Positions 25,229-34,538 of a stretch of 64,000 nucleotides of DNA are shown here, piece after piece. Within the stretch, counting starts at the first letter, position 1, and each line of letters starts with the position of its first letter. Made by a program: the position numbers and the translations under genes. This DNA is from Dyella_B sp035503745. Its GTDB lineage: Bacteria > Pseudomonadota > Gammaproteobacteria > Xanthomonadales > Rhodanobacteraceae. The DNA is taken from NCBI RefSeq assembly GCF_035503745.1, contig NZ_DATJTC010000018.1, forward strand, positions 62,001 to 126,000. Direction: 5' to 3'. The notes beneath the pieces are model-generated. The model searched no databases. It saw only the letters and a program-made list of their open reading frames with translations, and was not told the origin of the DNA.

Positions 25229-25321
25229 TCAGCCGCGCGGCCCCAGGCGGTCGCAGAGCAGCAGGAAGCCCAGTGTGGCCGCAGCCAGCACGAAACCGAA
25301 AAGCAGATAGATAACGTCCAT
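25229..25321 (-). CDS. 30-residue membrane peptide at head of kdp operon
   Basis: A second 30-residue ORF, MDVIYLLFGFVLAAATLGFL followed by LLCDRLGPRG: one hydrophobic helix and a short polar tail with Cys-Asp-Arg-Leu. It ends 36 nt before kdpF on the same strand and is the first open frame of the locus. It is not KdpF itself, which is clearly the next ORF. From memory, similar tiny ORFs ending in Cys-Asp/Glu-Arg/Lys-Leu precede kdpF in other proteobacteria, but they are rarely annotated. Ribosome site weak. Confidence 0.55.
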   Translation of the reverse strand: MDVIYLLFGFVLAAATLGFLLLCDRLGPRG

Positions 25322-25706
25322 GGGTATACCCGATGCCTTACAGCTGCGCATTGTGGGCAGCCGGGCATAAGAAGCGGGTAGCGAAATCGGGCCGCTGCGT
25401 ATAGAACGCGTAAAATTTTTCGGAACGCGGGAACTTGGCCCGGTTAGTGCCGATTTTTTTTTCGGGGCACGCCAGCTCCCCCTGCCAAGCTAGGGGTGGC
25501 TCCGGGGCAGGCTCTGGAGCTTATCGGTGAATGTCGTGCGGTGTTCCGGGTTTCGAAAGGGTAAAGCTCTCTTGTATGCACCAATTCGATCCCTAGCAAG
25601 CCTCAGCGCTCCCTCGGCAATCTTCAATGCGTTTCTGGTAACGTAATTTGCTGCCGAGCTTCGGCCGCTGCTCTTCCGTTGCCAGACATTAGCGGCAAAT
25701 GCTTAA
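25322..25706. other. Gene-free 385-bp upstream region of kdp
   Basis: Contains the candidate kdp promoter and a T9-10 run at about 25453-25462. An imperfect hairpin lies at 25474-25521 (AGCTCC...GGAGCT with an inner CCTGCC/GGCAGG). GC content falls toward 25.7 kb. No open frame here has coding character. Confidence 0.5.
25402..25430 (-). promoter_or_regulatory. Candidate kdp promoter / KdpE-binding region
   Basis: Read on the minus strand, TTCCGA, a 16-base spacer and TATACG form a weak sigma70-like promoter about 80 bp before the first kdp ORF. An AAAAATTTTA core lies between two CGCGTTC direct repeats (25404-25410 and 25423-25429, 19 bp apart). A/T-rich repeats at the promoter are what an OmpR-type regulator such as KdpE would use, but no consensus match can be claimed. 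Confidence 0.3.
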
Positions 25707-26627
25707 TCAAAGATATTCGATCTTTTCGGCGATGGTGTCATAAATTGGCATGCCTGCAATGGCTTTGAGGCGATCGTTGCCATTGATGTAGTTCAGATTG
25801 CCCTCGTTGTCGCGGCTTTCTCTGAATTTTGAAAGTACGTAACCATCAGGCAATGCCATTTCGCGAACAGTTGAGTTCAGGGCGTCTCTTTTTACGAAAT
25901 ACGCGTTGTTTCCTGCGGTGTTGCAGCCGATGAACGCGTACCCTTTCTCGTTGGACAGATCGCACAGGGCTTTTAGAGAGGCTCCAAAATAGAGGTTACT
26001 GCTGTGTGCTTTGGTGCGTTGAAAGTGCCTGTCGTAGGGGATGGTAATGGCCATTTCGGCTCCAAAGATACTATTGTATTCAAGTATCACCAGGAGAGGT
26101 TTTACGGCGGTTATTTCCTTCCAAATCCAATAATCGTTTCCGTCAAGATCAATATGCAAAATGCCTATGGCTTCGGGCAATTCAGAGGACCTGAGCAATT
26201 CATTGATATTTTCACGATCTATAAAGGCCGCCTTGGCAGTTAACTCGTATCGCCAGAAATATTCGGAATTTATGATTTGATCGATATTGGAGCGGGAGCC
26301 ATCCATGACAAAACCCGACCAGTTGTTGTTCATCATGAGAAATCGGGTGTTTGACTCACGATAGTTGGATACGCCAAATTCAATGAATGTCTTGGATGGA
26401 AAGTGTAGATGGTTGATTAGCCACTGAATAATGCCGTCATCTCCCCACTGGGAAAAAACCTTGAATTCCACCTCTTCGAAGCTCTTGATCTCTGCTTTTG
26501 CCCTGACCATATCAGCCAACAATTTACCGAGCGCGAGCATTTGCTGCTCGGTGGTTTTCGCTGCCAATCTGGGTAGTACGGCTTTAACACGCTTTAAAAA
26601 CTTGGACAGATTCATCGAATAACCCAT
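25707..26627 (-). CDS. FkbM-like methyltransferase-fold protein, AT-rich gene
   Basis: A 306-residue cytoplasmic protein. After a basic helical N-terminus (about 50 residues) it has a Rossmann-like core: VFSQWGDDGIIQWLINHL, TFIEFGVSNYRESNTRFLMM, NNWSGFVMDGSRSNI, ILHIDLDGNDYWIWKEI and LLVILEYNSIFG. This layout resembles SAM-dependent methyltransferases of the FkbM kind found in polysaccharide and glycan loci. The usual glycine-rich SAM loop is only partly present (EFGVSN). Codon use is visibly AT-richer than all neighbours, pointing to horizontal acquisition. No glycan genes surround it. The start at 26627 has GAGG seven bases upstream. Confidence 0.6.
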   Translation of the reverse strand: MGYSMNLSKFLKRVKAVLPRLAAKTTEQQMLALGKLLADMVRAKAEIKSFEEVEFKVFSQWGDDGIIQWLINHLHFPSKTFIEFGVSNYRESNTRFLMMNNNWSGFVMDGSRSNIDQIINSEYFWRYELTAKAAFIDRENINELLRSSELPEAIGILHIDLDGNDYWIWKEITAVKPLLVILEYNSIFGAEMAITIPYDRHFQRTKAHSSNLYFGASLKALCDLSNEKGYAFIGCNTAGNNAYFVKRDALNSTVREMALPDGYVLSKFRESRDNEGNLNYINGNDRLKAIAGMPIYDTIAEKIEYL

Positions 26628-26944
26628 AGTAACCTCGTGCCAAGACGAAGTGCTGTTGATTGCTCACGCCAATTAAAGCCTTCCCCATTGATGATATTAG
26701 AGCCTGTCGAGGGTCGAGGAAAAGTATTGAGGCGGTGCTGAGTGTCGGAGTCGCAAGGGCACAGGCTATGGTGGACAAATAAAGTCATCTTCGGGCTGAA
26801 TAAATGGCGTTACGCCGACGTTAGACGTGATGGATCGCGCCATGGTGACACTCTTGCGGTCATGCGTATTTTTGAGGTTGGCACCCATCTGGCTGATGCT
26901 TATCTATGTGCTGGATGTCGTGTGGGTATGGGGTTTTCGCAGCC
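26628..26944. other. Gene-free 317-bp AT-richer stretch
   Basis: Upstream of the FkbM-like gene. Short frames exist, one reading RLWWTNKVIFGLNKWRYADV, but I recognise no domain, and no terminal repeats or transposase fragments are evident. Composition matches the AT-richer gene next to it, so this is probably part of the same acquired segment and may hold its promoter. Confidence 0.4.
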
Positions 26945-27298
26945 TCAATGCACGGAAACTGCCCAGGCGATGAACGCCGCGTTCACCGCCGTCAGCGTCA
27001 GTGCGATCAGGAACAAGGCATCCGCGCAGCGTTCCAACCGATGATTGCGCCGCACATTGCGCGTGCGCAGCGCCCAATACGACACCAGGCAGGCGGCCAG
27101 ATAAAGCATGGCGTTGACGGCCAACAGGTCGTCGCCGAATATGTCGGGCCGGCGCAGGGAAATCACCACGCGGATGATGCCGATGACCGTCAGGCAGACA
27201 CCCACCATCGCCGCCGATGCAGTAAAGATGTGCACGCAGATATCGTTATCAAGCAGTGATTGGCGGGTTTGCGCGGTGTCGTCCTCATCCATAGGCAT
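26945..27298 (-). CDS. Hypothetical small membrane protein (three to four TM)
   Basis: A 117-residue protein starting MPMDEDDTAQTRQSLLDNDI. After a hydrophilic N-terminus come about three helices: ICVHIFTASAAMVGVCLTVI with the adjoining IGIIRVVI, LLAVNAMLYLAACLVSYWAL, and ALFLIALTLTAVNAAFIAWA. The HIFTASAAMVGVCLTVIGIIR segment recurs in uncharacterised proteobacterial proteins, as I recall them, but no function is known. The start could also be the ATG six bases later; neither has a strong ribosome site. It is followed on the other side by a FUSC-family gene on the same strand. Confidence 0.7.
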   Translation of the reverse strand: MPMDEDDTAQTRQSLLDNDICVHIFTASAAMVGVCLTVIGIIRVVISLRRPDIFGDDLLAVNAMLYLAACLVSYWALRTRNVRRNHRLERCADALFLIALTLTAVNAAFIAWAVSVH

Positions 27299-27385
27299 TC
27301 GAGGCGAATGGCATCGTTCAATTTGGACATGCCCCCGCGCAAGGGGTTTCACGGCAAGACCCTGCGTTTAAGGGGCAGACGGGTT

Positions 27386-27961
27386 CTACGTATTTGCGTG
27401 CGGATCGCCGATCAGGTGCGCTTCCAGCCAATGGGCGATGCGCGTCACTACCAGCGCGCTGGCGATGCCGATGGTCACTTCGCCAAGCCGGGTCAGCGCG
27501 ACGGTCCAATAGGCGCCCTGATGAGGCACCAGCATTACGATGGTGACGGTGGTGGCGCTGAGCTTGCCGGCATTGCCGATGTTGAAGCACCAGCACAGCA
27601 CGATCGCCACCGCCATGGTGATGGCGTAGACCGGATAGCTGTCCTGCGCTAGCGATGCGCCGATCAGCGCCACGGTCGCGCCGATGGCGGCGCCGATAAC
27701 TTGGTCGCGCGACAATTTGCGCGTGTCCATGTACGTCTGCTGCGTTACCGAGATCGCGGTCAGTGCGCCCCAGAACGCCTGTTGCGTATGCAACAGCAAG
27801 CCAAGGCCATAGCCCATGCCGCCGGCCACCAGCGCCTGCGAGGCCATCGACAGGCCCACGATCAGTCGATGGCTCCATGGCAGGCGCTCGTACAACTGTT
27901 CCATCTGCTGCTGGAAGTAGCCGAGCTCACGCCGGTTCTCGCGAATGCGTTCGTTGCTCAT
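27386..27961 (-). CDS. FUSC-family inner-membrane protein
   Basis: A 191-residue membrane protein with about five to six helices, consisting of a single fusaric-acid-resistance-like (FUSC/YccS) membrane domain. Typical features are LIVGLSMASQALVAGGMGYG, AFWGALTAISVTQQTYMDTR, VIGAAIGATVALIGA and a C-terminal RLGEVTIGIASALVV. Full-length aromatic-acid exporters carry two such domains plus a cytoplasmic part; this one is the short form. It starts 13 nt after the uvrD stop, so it is probably the downstream gene of a uvrD operon. The start at MSNERIREN was chosen over a frame extension into uvrD. Confidence 0.8.
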   Translation of the reverse strand: MSNERIRENRRELGYFQQQMEQLYERLPWSHRLIVGLSMASQALVAGGMGYGLGLLLHTQQAFWGALTAISVTQQTYMDTRKLSRDQVIGAAIGATVALIGASLAQDSYPVYAITMAVAIVLCWCFNIGNAGKLSATTVTIVMLVPHQGAYWTVALTRLGEVTIGIASALVVTRIAHWLEAHLIGDPHANT

Positions 27962-27974
27962 CGGTGCATGCTTC

Positions 27975-30176
27975 TCACAGCGGCGTGAGGTTGGCGTAGG
28001 CGGCAACCAGCCACTTGCTGCCGGCGTTTTCGAAATTCACCTGCAGGCGCGTATGGTGGCCGCTGCCTTCGGCGCTGACCACCACGCCGTCGCCGAAGCT
28101 CGGGTGGCGCACGCGCTGCCCCAGTTTCACCGGTTGGTCTTCCTTCAGCGATGGCGGCGGTTCGGCGAAGCGTCCGGCGTAAAGCGGGCGACTGACTTGC
28201 ACGCGTGGGCGTATTTCGTCGATCAGCGACGGCGGTATTTCGCTTAAGAAACGCGACGGGCGCGCAAGCATTTCGGTGCCGTGCATGCGCCGCGACTCGG
28301 CGTGGGTGATGATCAGGCGCTGGCGTGCGCGCGTGATGCCCACGTAAGCGAGGCGGCGTTCTTCTTCCAGGCGTCCTTCATCTTCGACGGAGCGCTGGCT
28401 GGGGAACAGGCCTTCTTCCAATCCGACCAGAAACACCAGCGGAAACTCCAGCCCTTTGGCCGAGTGCAGCGTCATCAGTTGCACGCAGTCGTCCCAGGAT
28501 TCGCCCTGGCCCTCGCCGGCTTCCAGCGCGGCGTGCGAAAGGAACGCAGGCAGCTCGCCCAGGCCCGCTTCGATGTCGTCGGGCGTCAATTGGAAGCGGC
28601 TGGCGACGTTGACCAGTTCGTCCAGGTTTTCCACGCGCGATTCGGCGTTGCCGCGGCTGTCCTTTTCGTAGAACTCGCGCAAGCCAGACTGGGTGATGGC
28701 GTGGTCGATCTGCTCGGCCAGGGATAGGCCCGCTTCGCCGCTTTCCGCCGAGGGGGCAAAGGCGCGGCCCATCTCGTCGATCATGACGAGGAAGCCCTTC
28801 ACCGCATTCTTCGCGCGTCCGGCCAGCTCGCTGGCGCCGCTCAATTCGTTCAGCGCCGCTTCCCACATCGACGTAGCCTCGGCGCGCGCGCGCCGGCGCA
28901 GCGCATCGAGCGTGCGATCGCCGATGCCGCGCGGCGGTGTGTTCACCGCGCGCTCGAACGCGGCGTCGTCGTGGCGATTGGCGGTCAGGCGCAGGTAGGA
29001 GAGGGCGTCCTTGATTTCGGCGCGCTCGAAGAAGCGCTGGCCGCCGTAGACCCGATAGGGTACGTCGTGCTGGATCAGTTGCTCTTCGAAGTTGCGCGAT
29101 TGCGCGTTGGAACGGTACAGGATGGCGCAATCTTTCGCATCGCCGTGCTCGGCGATGTATTCGCGGATGCGCTCGATCACGAAGCGCGCTTCGTCCTGTT
29201 CGTTATAGGCGGCGTAGACGGCGATGCGCTCGCCTTCTTCGCCGGCCGTCCACAGCTGTTTGCCAAGACGGCCGCCGTTGCGTTCGATCACGCTGTTGGC
29301 GGCCTTGAGAATGTTGGAGGTGGAGCGGTAGTTCTGCTCCAGCTTGATGGTGCGCGCGCCGGGGAAATCGCGCAGGAATTGCTGCACGTTTTCGACCTTG
29401 GCGCCGCGCCAGCCGTAGATCGCCTGGTCGTCGTCGCCGACCACGAACACCTGGCCGGTGGAGCCGGCGAGCACGCGGATCCAGGCGTATTGCAGCGCGT
29501 TGGTATCCTGGAATTCGTCGATCAGCAGATAACGCCAGCGCTGCTGGTAGTGCTCCAGGATCGCCGGCTGCTTGAGCCACAGTTCGTGCGCGCGCAGCAG
29601 CAGCTCGGCGAAATCGACCAGGCCGGCGCGGCGGCAGGCGTCTTCGTAGGCCTGGTAGATCTGCACCAGGGTGCGCGTGACCGGGTGATGGCCATGTTCG
29701 ATGTTTTCCGCGCGCTTGCCTTCGTCTTTCCAACTGTTGATCTGCCAGGCGGCCTGGCGCGGCGGAAAGCGCGCTTCGTCCAGGCCCAGGCCCGCGACCA
29801 CGCGCTTGACCAGGCGTTGCTGGTCGTCGGCATCGAGAATCTGAAAGCTTTCCGGCAGGCCCGCTTCGCGCCAGTGCCGGCGCAGCAGGCGGTGCGCGAT
29901 GCCGTGGAAAGTGCCGACGGTAAGACCTTGCGTGCCGCCGGGAATCAGCTGATCCAGGCGCGCACGCATCTCGCCCGCGGCCTTGTTGGTGAAGGTAACG
30001 GCCAGGATCGCCCACGGCGGCACCCGTTCGACCTGGTTGAGCCAGCCGATGCGGTGGGTGAGTACGCGCGTCTTGCCGGAACCGGCGCCGGCAAGCACCA
30101 GGTAGTGGCCGGGCGGGGCGCAGACGGCTTCGCGCTGCGCGTCGTTAAGCGAGTCGATCAGATGCGAAACGTCCAT
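27975..30176 (-). CDS. uvrD: DNA helicase II UvrD
   Basis: Superfamily 1 3'-5' helicase used in nucleotide excision and mismatch repair. The 733-residue protein begins MDVSHLIDSLNDAQREAV, nearly identical to E. coli UvrD. Helicase motifs in order: I LVLAGAGSGKTRVL, Ia AVTFTNKAA, II LLIDEFQDTN, III FVVGDDDQAIYGWRGA, IV LEQNYRST, V TLHSAKGLEFPLVFLVG and VI RRLAYVGITRARQRL. The C-terminal Tudor-like region (VKLGQRVRHPSFGDGVVV) is also present. The ATG nine bases upstream is possible. Confidence 0.98.
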   Translation of the reverse strand: MDVSHLIDSLNDAQREAVCAPPGHYLVLAGAGSGKTRVLTHRIGWLNQVERVPPWAILAVTFTNKAAGEMRARLDQLIPGGTQGLTVGTFHGIAHRLLRRHWREAGLPESFQILDADDQQRLVKRVVAGLGLDEARFPPRQAAWQINSWKDEGKRAENIEHGHHPVTRTLVQIYQAYEDACRRAGLVDFAELLLRAHELWLKQPAILEHYQQRWRYLLIDEFQDTNALQYAWIRVLAGSTGQVFVVGDDDQAIYGWRGAKVENVQQFLRDFPGARTIKLEQNYRSTSNILKAANSVIERNGGRLGKQLWTAGEEGERIAVYAAYNEQDEARFVIERIREYIAEHGDAKDCAILYRSNAQSRNFEEQLIQHDVPYRVYGGQRFFERAEIKDALSYLRLTANRHDDAAFERAVNTPPRGIGDRTLDALRRRARAEATSMWEAALNELSGASELAGRAKNAVKGFLVMIDEMGRAFAPSAESGEAGLSLAEQIDHAITQSGLREFYEKDSRGNAESRVENLDELVNVASRFQLTPDDIEAGLGELPAFLSHAALEAGEGQGESWDDCVQLMTLHSAKGLEFPLVFLVGLEEGLFPSQRSVEDEGRLEEERRLAYVGITRARQRLIITHAESRRMHGTEMLARPSRFLSEIPPSLIDEIRPRVQVSRPLYAGRFAEPPPSLKEDQPVKLGQRVRHPSFGDGVVVSAEGSGHHTRLQVNFENAGSKWLVAAYANLTPL

Positions 30177-30297
30177 CCGCATCATTGTAGCGGGTGGATG
30201 TGGATCGAAGGTTCGTCTCGCGCCGGGCTTGTGGTTGCGCCTGGGGCGTATGGCTCCACATGCGCCGGAATCACCGGCAGGCGCGCGGCGAACCGGC

Positions 30298-30516
30298 TCA
30301 GCGCTTGGACATCAATCCGCCCAGCGTCAACAGCGCACCGACCACGATGCCGCTGATGCCGATCCACGGCGGGATGGCTTTGTCATGCGTGGCGGTGAGC
30401 TTGGCCGAGCCCAGCTGCACCAGGGTGTCGGTCTGCGAGTAGCTGGCATGGCCGAAGATCACCCACAGGCCGCCCACGAGCAACACGATGCCGACAATGA
30501 CCAGGATGGCGCGCAT
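30298..30516 (-). CDS. DUF3185-family two-TM protein
   Basis: A 72-residue membrane protein with two helices (MRAILVIVGIVLLVGGLWVI, and WIGISGIVVGALLTLGGL) separated by a polar linker with TDTLVQLGSAKLTATHDK. It matches the small DUF3185 family of unknown function. GGGAACC precedes the ATG. It stands alone between uvrD and the HMG-CoA synthase-like gene. Confidence 0.78.
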   Translation of the reverse strand: MRAILVIVGIVLLVGGLWVIFGHASYSQTDTLVQLGSAKLTATHDKAIPPWIGISGIVVGALLTLGGLMSKR

Positions 30517-30670
30517 GATGGGTTCCCGCGAAAAGATGGTTCGATCATAGGTGGCGTCCGCGCGGGAAGGAAGACGCCATGGCTGCTCCGCGCTGCCCGT
30601 TCTCAGCGCACCTTCATGAAGGCCGGGTGCACATCGTGGGCGAATGCGAGAGAGGGGGGCGAACGAGGCG

Positions 30671-30695
30671 CGGAGGCGGCATGGCGCCGCCTCCG
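30671..30695 (-). terminator. 10-bp stem hairpin after the HMG-CoA synthase-like gene
   Basis: CGGAGGCGGC (30671-30680) and GCCGCCTCCG (30686-30695) pair perfectly around a five-base loop, about 10 bp past the stop of the minus-strand gene ending at 30705. There is no U-tract, so it is a possible terminator or 3' stabiliser only. Confidence 0.4.
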
Positions 30696-30704
30696 GCGCG
30701 TGCA

Positions 30705-32240
30705 TCAGTTGACGAACTCGTAGTAGTCCACGCCCAGGTCCTGGAACGCTGCTTCGTAGGTGCTGCCGGTGCGCGCGATGATGAACTGGTCGCGCGGCGG
30801 GCAGTTGAACTCCGGATGCTTGCCATCGTGCAGCGCTTCGTACTGGTGCTGGGACAAGTCGGTCGCTGTGGCCAGTGCCTGGCGGAAGCCGATCTTGCCG
30901 GCCGCCGCGCGCCACTGCGGCACCACCTTCAGCGGAATCGCTTCGGAGGCGTCGCCGCTGCCGTAGCCGATCGCGTAGAAGCGGGCACCGGCCAGCTCCG
31001 CGCCTTGCTCCAGCGCCTGCTCGAAACCGGCGGCGATCCAGGCCGGCAGCGCGGCGGTGTAGAGGTTGCCCAATTCCATCGCCCAGTCGGTACCGTACTT
31101 CACGCGCGTGGCCAGCAACTCCTGGAACGCGGCGCTCTTGCGCACCACGCCGGACAGCTTGGTGGTAAGCGGATGCGGTTCCTGCGCGGCGTCGGCATGA
31201 CTGCCCAGACGGACGAATTCGCCGAACAGGTCCGGCGTGTTGCGGCACTCGGCGATCACCGCTTCCGGCGCCACGCCGGCCTGCGCGCACAGCGCCTGGA
31301 AGGCTTCGTTGGGCTGCGGCGCGCGCGCCAGTGCACGCGCGTAGATGAACGCCAGCGCCTGCAACGGCATCATGTGGTACGGGCGGTGGAAAAACAGGCC
31401 GTCGGCGCCGTTGATGAAATCCAGGTCCGACACGCCCAGGCGCTGCAGCATCGCATCCACCGCCTGGCCGGTTTCGTCCAGGTAGGCGAAGGTGGAGTAC
31501 TTGCCGCTGAACACCGGGAAATCGTGCGCGCGCTTGCTGCGCTGGCCGTAGTCCTGGTCGAAATGGCGGGCGAACGGCTTGCGGAAATCCGGGCCGCGAT
31601 AATCGGAGGCGCTGCCGGCGCGGGCCAGGTCCACTTCGAACAGTTTGGGATCCGCTTCCACCAGCATGGCGACGGCGCCCGCGCCCTGGGTCTGTTCGCC
31701 GCTGGAACCGCGTTCGTATTCGGCGATGTCGCTGCATACCACGATGGCCTGCTTGCCGTGCGCATCGAAGGCCACGTAGCGCAGCGCGCTCTTGAGCGCG
31801 TACACGCCGCCCAGGCACGCATGCTTGAACTCCGGTACTTCCAGCTGGCGGGAAAGGCGCGGCAGTCCCAGTCGCTCCAGTTCGCGATCGACCATGCCGC
31901 GCACGATCACCGCGCCGGCGGAGTTGTCCTTGCTGCTTTCGGTGCCGAGCGCGAGCTGGCCGATGTTGCGCGGGTCGAGGTTGTACTGGCGGATCAGCCG
32001 CAGCACGGCCGTGGCAGCCATGGTGTAGGCGTCTTCATACGGCGCCGGCCGGCGGAAACTGCGACCCACCACGGCCTGTACCTTGTCCCAGGAGTTGCCG
32101 GTCCATTCGCACCAATCCTTGAGGGGGACGCGCGGCTGCGGGACATACAGGCTCATGCCGCTCACGCCGGGGTTACGCTGCTGTGCTGCCGTATCGTTCG
32201 CTGTATTCAAAACCAGTATTCCTCGATCAATTCGGGTCAT
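30705..32240 (-). CDS. Hydroxymethylglutaryl-CoA synthase-like enzyme
   Basis: A thiolase-fold enzyme of the HMG-CoA synthase family, 511 residues. HMGS condenses acetyl-CoA with acetoacetyl-CoA. The catalytic Glu is in LALGTESSKDNSAG, the acyl-accepting Cys in EFKHACLGGVYAL and the His in LFFHRPYHMM. All three are present, so activity is likely. C-terminal segments KYGTDWAMELGNLYTAALPA and FYAIGYGSGDASEAIPL are family typical. No other mevalonate or polyketide gene is in the window, so the pathway is unknown. The ATG at 32240 is used. A second at 32156 would remove the first strand before SLYVPQPRV and is less likely. Confidence 0.83.
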   Translation of the reverse strand: MTRIDRGILVLNTANDTAAQQRNPGVSGMSLYVPQPRVPLKDWCEWTGNSWDKVQAVVGRSFRRPAPYEDAYTMAATAVLRLIRQYNLDPRNIGQLALGTESSKDNSAGAVIVRGMVDRELERLGLPRLSRQLEVPEFKHACLGGVYALKSALRYVAFDAHGKQAIVVCSDIAEYERGSSGEQTQGAGAVAMLVEADPKLFEVDLARAGSASDYRGPDFRKPFARHFDQDYGQRSKRAHDFPVFSGKYSTFAYLDETGQAVDAMLQRLGVSDLDFINGADGLFFHRPYHMMPLQALAFIYARALARAPQPNEAFQALCAQAGVAPEAVIAECRNTPDLFGEFVRLGSHADAAQEPHPLTTKLSGVVRKSAAFQELLATRVKYGTDWAMELGNLYTAALPAWIAAGFEQALEQGAELAGARFYAIGYGSGDASEAIPLKVVPQWRAAAGKIGFRQALATATDLSQHQYEALHDGKHPEFNCPPRDQFIIARTGSTYEAAFQDLGVDYYEFVN

Positions 32241-32452
32241 GCCGGCGCTTTATTCGATTCGTTCCTAAGCGCTGGACTGCCGCCTGCGTCGCGACGGGGC
32301 GTGGCACGTACGGTGGGGGTGCACAGTACATAAAACGGGGCGGACTCGCCATTATCGCGCAGATTGCGGCGTCGGTCCCGTGCGGGGCGCATGACTTCGG
32401 TCACGGCATGGCACCGCGCCGCGCCGGGGGCGCGGCTCACCGCATGCTCGAG

Positions 32453-34078
<1,626 letters not shown>

Positions 34079-34168
34079 TGAAAACCCCACTGTAGGCGCG
34101 CGGCTTCCAAAGCCGGCACGACGAGCGGTGTGCAGCTTAGCCGTAGGCCATCGCACGCTCGCAGGGGT

Positions 34169-34184
34169 TTGCATACGTATTCAT
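34169..34184. promoter_or_regulatory. LacI-type operator, copy 1
   Basis: TTGCATACGTATTCAT, built on the palindromic core ATACGTAT, about 85-90 bp upstream of the alpha-glucosidase start. It is the exact reverse complement of the site at 34361-34376. Palindromes of this form are typical for LacI-family regulators, and one is encoded at 47731-48762. Confidence 0.6.
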
Positions 34185-34360
34185 TTGTGCTGCGGGTGCG
34201 GCATAACGATTTGCCGGCCGAACGCGTAGCGCCCGGCCGATTCAGGCAGCGAATGCCCGCAAATGCGAGAATTACGCGTTTTTCGGCCGGCTTTTCAGCT
34301 TTGCGAAAGGCGTGCGCGCCTGTCATGTTGCAGCGCGATGCATACGCCAAGGGGGGCGTT

Positions 34361-34376
34361 ATGAATACGTATGCAA
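34361..34376. promoter_or_regulatory. LacI-type operator, copy 2
   Basis: ATGAATACGTATGCAA, the exact reverse complement of copy 1 (34169-34184), with centres 192 bp apart. It lies about 165 bp before the TonB-dependent receptor start. Two sites flanking a divergent promoter region would allow repression of both sides, possibly with DNA looping. Confidence 0.6.
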
Positions 34377-34538
34377 GGTTCGCCCGCTTTGGAAAAGTGC
34401 GCCCTACCATCCGCTCACGCCGCCGATTCCGTCCGCGTGCGTGCTAGCTGCTTTTGTCCGCACGCGAGGGACGAGGGGGACGGCTACCGGTCAAGAACCG
34501 ACGTGACTACGAGAAAATTTTGGGGGAGGGGAAACCAA

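Larger units (their letters stand above)
34079..34538. other. Divergent control region of the alpha-glucan locus
   Basis: 460 bp without a gene, between the minus-strand alpha-glucosidase and the plus-strand TonB-dependent receptor. It carries two identical 16-bp operator-like sites in opposite orientation (listed separately). A further half-site GCATACG lies at 34340-34346, with AT-rich segments near 34260-34300. A strong ribosome site GGGGGAGGGG (34522-34531) serves the receptor. No sure -10/-35 pair could be fixed. Confidence 0.55.

Noticed and set aside
25474..25521. Hairpin AGCTCC...GGAGCT upstream of kdp considered as a terminator or riboswitch
   Set aside because: The stem is interrupted, no T-tract follows on either strand, and no known riboswitch core is visible.
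26742..27044. Plus-strand open frame with RLWWTNKVIFGLNKWRYADV considered as a transposase remnant
   Set aside because: No DDE or other transposase motif, no terminal repeats, and it overlaps the end of a real minus-strand gene.
28971..30356. 461-residue plus-strand open frame over uvrD
   Set aside because: Antisense to all seven helicase motifs of uvrD; no recognisable domain.
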